Shown here in pieces: positions 63,101-64,000 of a stretch of DNA of 64,000 nucleotides. The notes under the pieces were generated by a model that ran no database searches, was not told where the DNA came from, and saw nothing but the letters and a program-made list of their open reading frames with translations. The stretch is from contig NMRA01000071.1 in the NCBI GenBank assembly GCA_002633005.1, positions 427,511-491,510 on the forward strand. The letters are read 5' to 3'. A program made the translations under genes and the position numbers. The first letter of the stretch is position 1. Every line of letters starts with the position of its first letter. This stretch comes from Phoronis australis. Lineage: Eukaryota > Phoronida > Phoronidae.

Positions 63101-63688
63101 TTTCGAGTCTTGTTATTTGACGTCTGCCCCTCTGTCAACCAAACCACTGTAAGGATGGTTGTGGAAATAGGCATGTCTGTTCCTAATGTGAAGCGGAAGT
63201 CTGACGATGATTTTCCGATGACTTTATCTACTGTGGCACCTCTTAGTGGCAGTTATGTTGTTTTGTGCCTATAGCCTCTTTGTGGCAAGTTCATTTTTTC
63301 GTTTTCCTCTGTTTCTCAGAAGTTCCTTGACTTATTTTTATGAAATTTGGTAAATTGCTTTGATGACACATACAAGCTTTTGGATGAATTCAACATATTT
63401 TGTGCCATCCACTGGTCATTTTTATGTTCCAAATAAACACCCCTAGAAGCACACCATTAGCGGTTCATTCGTGGACGCATTTCAACGCTCCGCGTTGCTC
63501 TTGTTCTCGTTTTTGCCATCATCACAGGAGACAATGATGAACAAATGATGAACACTTTTAAGAACAGTCTGCCAGTTGTGCAGCACTTTGTTCACAGTTC
63601 TTTTGTTATTTCCAGTTCTCACCCATGAATTAATTCAACAAGGTCTAACTCAGGCTCAACAGTCCTGCACAGATGCACAGAAAAACAG
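42136..63688 (+). CDS. INTS3: Integrator complex subunit 3 / SOSS complex subunit A, 25 exons, 3' end outside the window
   Basis: INTS3 is a scaffold of the Integrator complex (snRNA 3' processing, transcription termination) and of the SOSS single-strand-DNA repair complex. Exons: 42136-42192, 43853-43936, 45665-45748, 46155-46268, 46492-46576, 47197-47263, 47501-47642, 48160-48289, 48735-48880, 49496-49639, 49932-50019, 50466-50545, 50927-51018, 51228-51319, 51586-51678, 52877-53015, 53279-53440, 54480-54524, 54745-54864, 55656-55806, 57750-57894, 58442-58555, 59090-59303, 60770-60873, 63616-63688. All phases join, giving about 921 residues. Conserved blocks: [119 protein letters not shown], an acidic linker (SEDEDDSNN), [33 protein letters not shown]. 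No domain is missing. The C-terminal basic tail is beyond the edge. Confidence 0.95.
42711..42853. mobile_element. Small MITE, CAGTGGCG...CGCCCCTG ends, with G-tract and N gap
   Basis: The element starts CAGTGGCGCATTTAAGG and ends CCTGGATCCGCCCCTG, which are imperfect terminal inverted repeats. It is flanked by TATTT on both sides. Poly-G tracts surround a 7-base N run at 42743-42749. The copy at 45962 confirms the ends. Confidence 0.8.
42743..42749. other. Assembly gap (7 N) in a poly-G tract
   Basis: Seven N lie between long G runs, a typical sequencing or assembly failure. Confidence 0.98.
43445..43555. repeat. GCATGATGCATGGT-type minisatellite
   Basis: Repeats of 7-14 bp composed of the palindromic ATGCAT hexamer with GGTGCATGATGC variation. 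It lies in INTS3 intron 1. Confidence 0.9.
43960..44810. repeat. 38-bp minisatellite, about 21 copies, each with a donor-like GTAAGG/GTAAGT
   Basis: The unit is ACCACTGTAAGGAACAACCC followed by CATTAGCTGTCTGTACTG. It begins about 25 bp after the INTS3 exon 2 donor (CACATGTAAGTAACC), which resembles the ACTGTAAGTAACAACC form of the unit. This suggests, without proving, that the donor seeded the array. Confidence 0.85.
45962..46115. mobile_element. Second copy of the CAGTGGC...CGCCCCTG MITE
   Basis: The element has the same ends and internal phrases (TCCTGGCTAATGCTCCGCCC, TTCAAAATCC) as 42711-42853. It is flanked by AGTCT at 45957-45961 and 46116-46120. It lies 40 bp upstream of the INTS3 exon 4 acceptor. 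Confidence 0.82.
49050..49195. repeat. 24-bp minisatellite, about 6 copies
   Basis: Unit CCCATTTCACACATGTGTTG plus CTTG, essentially identical copies. It lies in the intron downstream of INTS3 exon 9 and includes no splice junction. Confidence 0.93.
51000..51052. repeat. Two-copy 27-bp duplication of the INTS3 exon 13 end and donor
   Basis: GACAAGCGTGTCATGCA followed by GTAAGT occurs at 51002-51024 and again 27 bp later. The first donor (51019) keeps the correct phase. The second would include an in-frame TAA. Confidence 0.92.
51690..52172. repeat. ~26-bp minisatellite, about 18 copies
   Basis: Unit CTTACTCTAGGTAGTGGCAC plus TGTGTG. Starts within 30 bp of the INTS3 exon 15 donor. Each unit holds a CTAG-GTAG string that resembles both an acceptor and a donor. 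Confidence 0.9.
53655..54350. repeat. ~19-bp degenerate minisatellite, about 35 copies
   Basis: Unit CACTTAACTGTCAGCTGCA with frequent TTGG/TCGG variants. It lies in the intron between INTS3 exons 17 and 18. Confidence 0.88.
54600..54695. repeat. ~35-bp tandem repeat, 3 copies
   Basis: Unit contains CATATTGCATCACATTAACT and CCAAGTCTTCCTAA. It lies in the short intron between INTS3 exons 18 and 19. Confidence 0.85.
54832..55165. repeat. 46-bp array duplicating the INTS3 exon 19 end and donor, about 7-8 copies
   Basis: TACCTGTTGTATTACCTGAA followed by AGTAGG and GTAGGT is the end of exon 19 with its donor. It recurs every 46 bp, with increasing divergence away from the exon. Forty-six is not a multiple of three, so only the first donor (54865) preserves frame with exon 20. 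Confidence 0.9.
55380..55550. mobile_element. Diverged copy of the 'TCTCCTAAAC' family
   Basis: Contains TCTCCTAAACTTTGAGAAG, TTTGGCAGATGTGTTCCTAT and TTTTCATGAAATTTTAC in the same order as the units at 61505-63480. Limits are unclear. Confidence 0.55.
55791..56870. repeat. 45-bp array duplicating the INTS3 exon 20 end and donor, about 24 copies
   Basis: The unit is GACATCTACACTACG followed by GTAGGACATACATTTTGTAA and CCACTCAACT. The first 15 bases are the end of exon 20 (D-I-Y-T-T) and the next bases are its donor. Copies are virtually identical; one has GTATGA (about 56752). The reading frame stays open for 15 residues per unit until that copy. Exon 21 joins in phase with any of these donors, because 45 is a multiple of three. 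Confidence 0.95.
57040..57712. repeat. ~21-bp minisatellite (CCTCCTACAATTACACTGGC), about 30 copies
   Basis: Pyrimidine-rich array on the sense strand, ending about 40 bp before the INTS3 exon 21 acceptor. The 323-residue frame through it is repeat-derived until it enters real exon 21 sequence in a different frame. Confidence 0.9.
59935..60440. repeat. ~21-24-bp degenerate minisatellite (CAATACTATGTCAGTACCAAT)
   Basis: About 22 variable copies in the intron between INTS3 exons 23 and 24. Confidence 0.88.
61505..63485. mobile_element. ~2-kb element or array with ~400-bp internal units ('CCCCTAGTGGCA' family)
   Basis: Four to five diverged units share, in order, CTGTATCTCCTAAACC, GATTTGGCATGTGTGCTCCT, CCCCTAGTGGCAATTTTAGT, TCCTCAACGGATTTTCATAA and TTTTACTGTTTTCGAGTCTG. 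The left end (ATATTTATATGTGGTGGCAT) and right end (GTGGACGCATTTCAACGCTC) look like unique termini. No transposase or reverse transcriptase is visible. It fills much of the intron between INTS3 exons 24 and 25. I do not know its family. Confidence 0.75.
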
Positions 63689-63721
63689 GTAGGTGGTGAT
63701 GACAACAGTTTCTAACTTGCA

Positions 63722-64000
63722 TCATCCATAATGCCTTGGTTGGACCAGTGGCGTTATCAATGGTAAGTCCAACATCCATAATGCCTTGGTTGGACCAGTG
63801 GCATTATCAATGGTAAGTCCATCATCCATAATGCCTTGGTTGGACCAGTGCCATTATCAATGGTAAGTCCATCATCCATAACGCCTTGGTTGGACCAGTG
63901 GCATTATCAATGGTAAGTCCAACATCCATAATGCCTTGGTTGGACCAGTGCCATTATCAATGGTAAGTCCAGCATCCATAATGCCTTGGTTGGACCAGTG
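63722..64000. repeat. 50-bp minisatellite, about 6 copies, each with GTAAGT
   Basis: The unit contains ATCCATAATGCCTTGGTTGG and ATTATCAATGGTAAGTCC, starts about 35 bp after the INTS3 exon 25 donor and runs off the window. Each unit contains a consensus-like donor, ATGGTAAGT, but the unit is not a copy of the exon end. Confidence 0.92.

Overview
This is a metazoan nuclear genomic window of about 64 kb. It is intron-rich (GT-AG introns throughout), moderately AT-rich and packed with minisatellites, small DNA transposons and retroposon fragments. The genes match human orthologues exon by exon, but the repeat landscape is not vertebrate. A marine invertebrate (deuterostome, lophotrochozoan or cnidarian) is plausible; I cannot name the species. 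There are three N tracts (5803, 19507-20204, 42743-42749), so this is a draft assembly.

Layout. (1) 1-3536, + strand: last coding exon of mitochondrial EF-Tu (TUFM), preceded by an intron holding a hAT-like MITE and two minisatellites. (2) 3755-23100, - strand: a complete 21-exon DHX34 gene (DEAH-box RNA helicase of nonsense-mediated decay, about 1314 residues), convergent with TUFM; their poly(A) signals are about 40 bp apart. (3) 23101-25937: repeat-rich intergenic DNA with a tRNA-derived SINE head and a perfect 19-bp hairpin. (4) About 25938-27832, + strand: TM2D3 (TM2-domain membrane protein), 5' exon uncertain. (5) 29368-41896, - strand: complete 12-exon PSMC3 (proteasome ATPase Rpt5, 429 residues). 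(6) 42136-63688, + strand: INTS3 (Integrator/SOSS subunit 3), 25 exons, running off the right edge. PSMC3 and INTS3 are head-to-head with 239 bp between start codons, suggesting a bidirectional promoter. These are unrelated housekeeping functions (mitochondrial translation, mRNA surveillance, protein degradation, snRNA processing/DNA repair), not an operon or a pathway cluster.

The most unusual feature is not a gene. At least eleven exon-intron junctions in DHX34, PSMC3 and INTS3 are tandemly duplicated: the repeat unit contains the exon end (or start) together with its splice site, giving arrays of 2 to about 24 equivalent donors or acceptors. Some units are in frame and open (PSMC3 exon 9, 39 bp; INTS3 exon 20, 45 bp), while others would shift frame or stop. 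The long 'ORFs' in these arrays come from unit lengths divisible by three and are not separate genes.

A second point matters for annotation: 4878-5488 and 5804-6532 are near-identical copies carrying the same DHX34 exon. One ends in a hAT-like MITE that is cut off at a single N. This looks like two alleles placed in tandem by the assembler. All exon boundaries below were derived by hand from splice consensus, reading-phase continuity and remembered family sequence; none were checked against transcripts.
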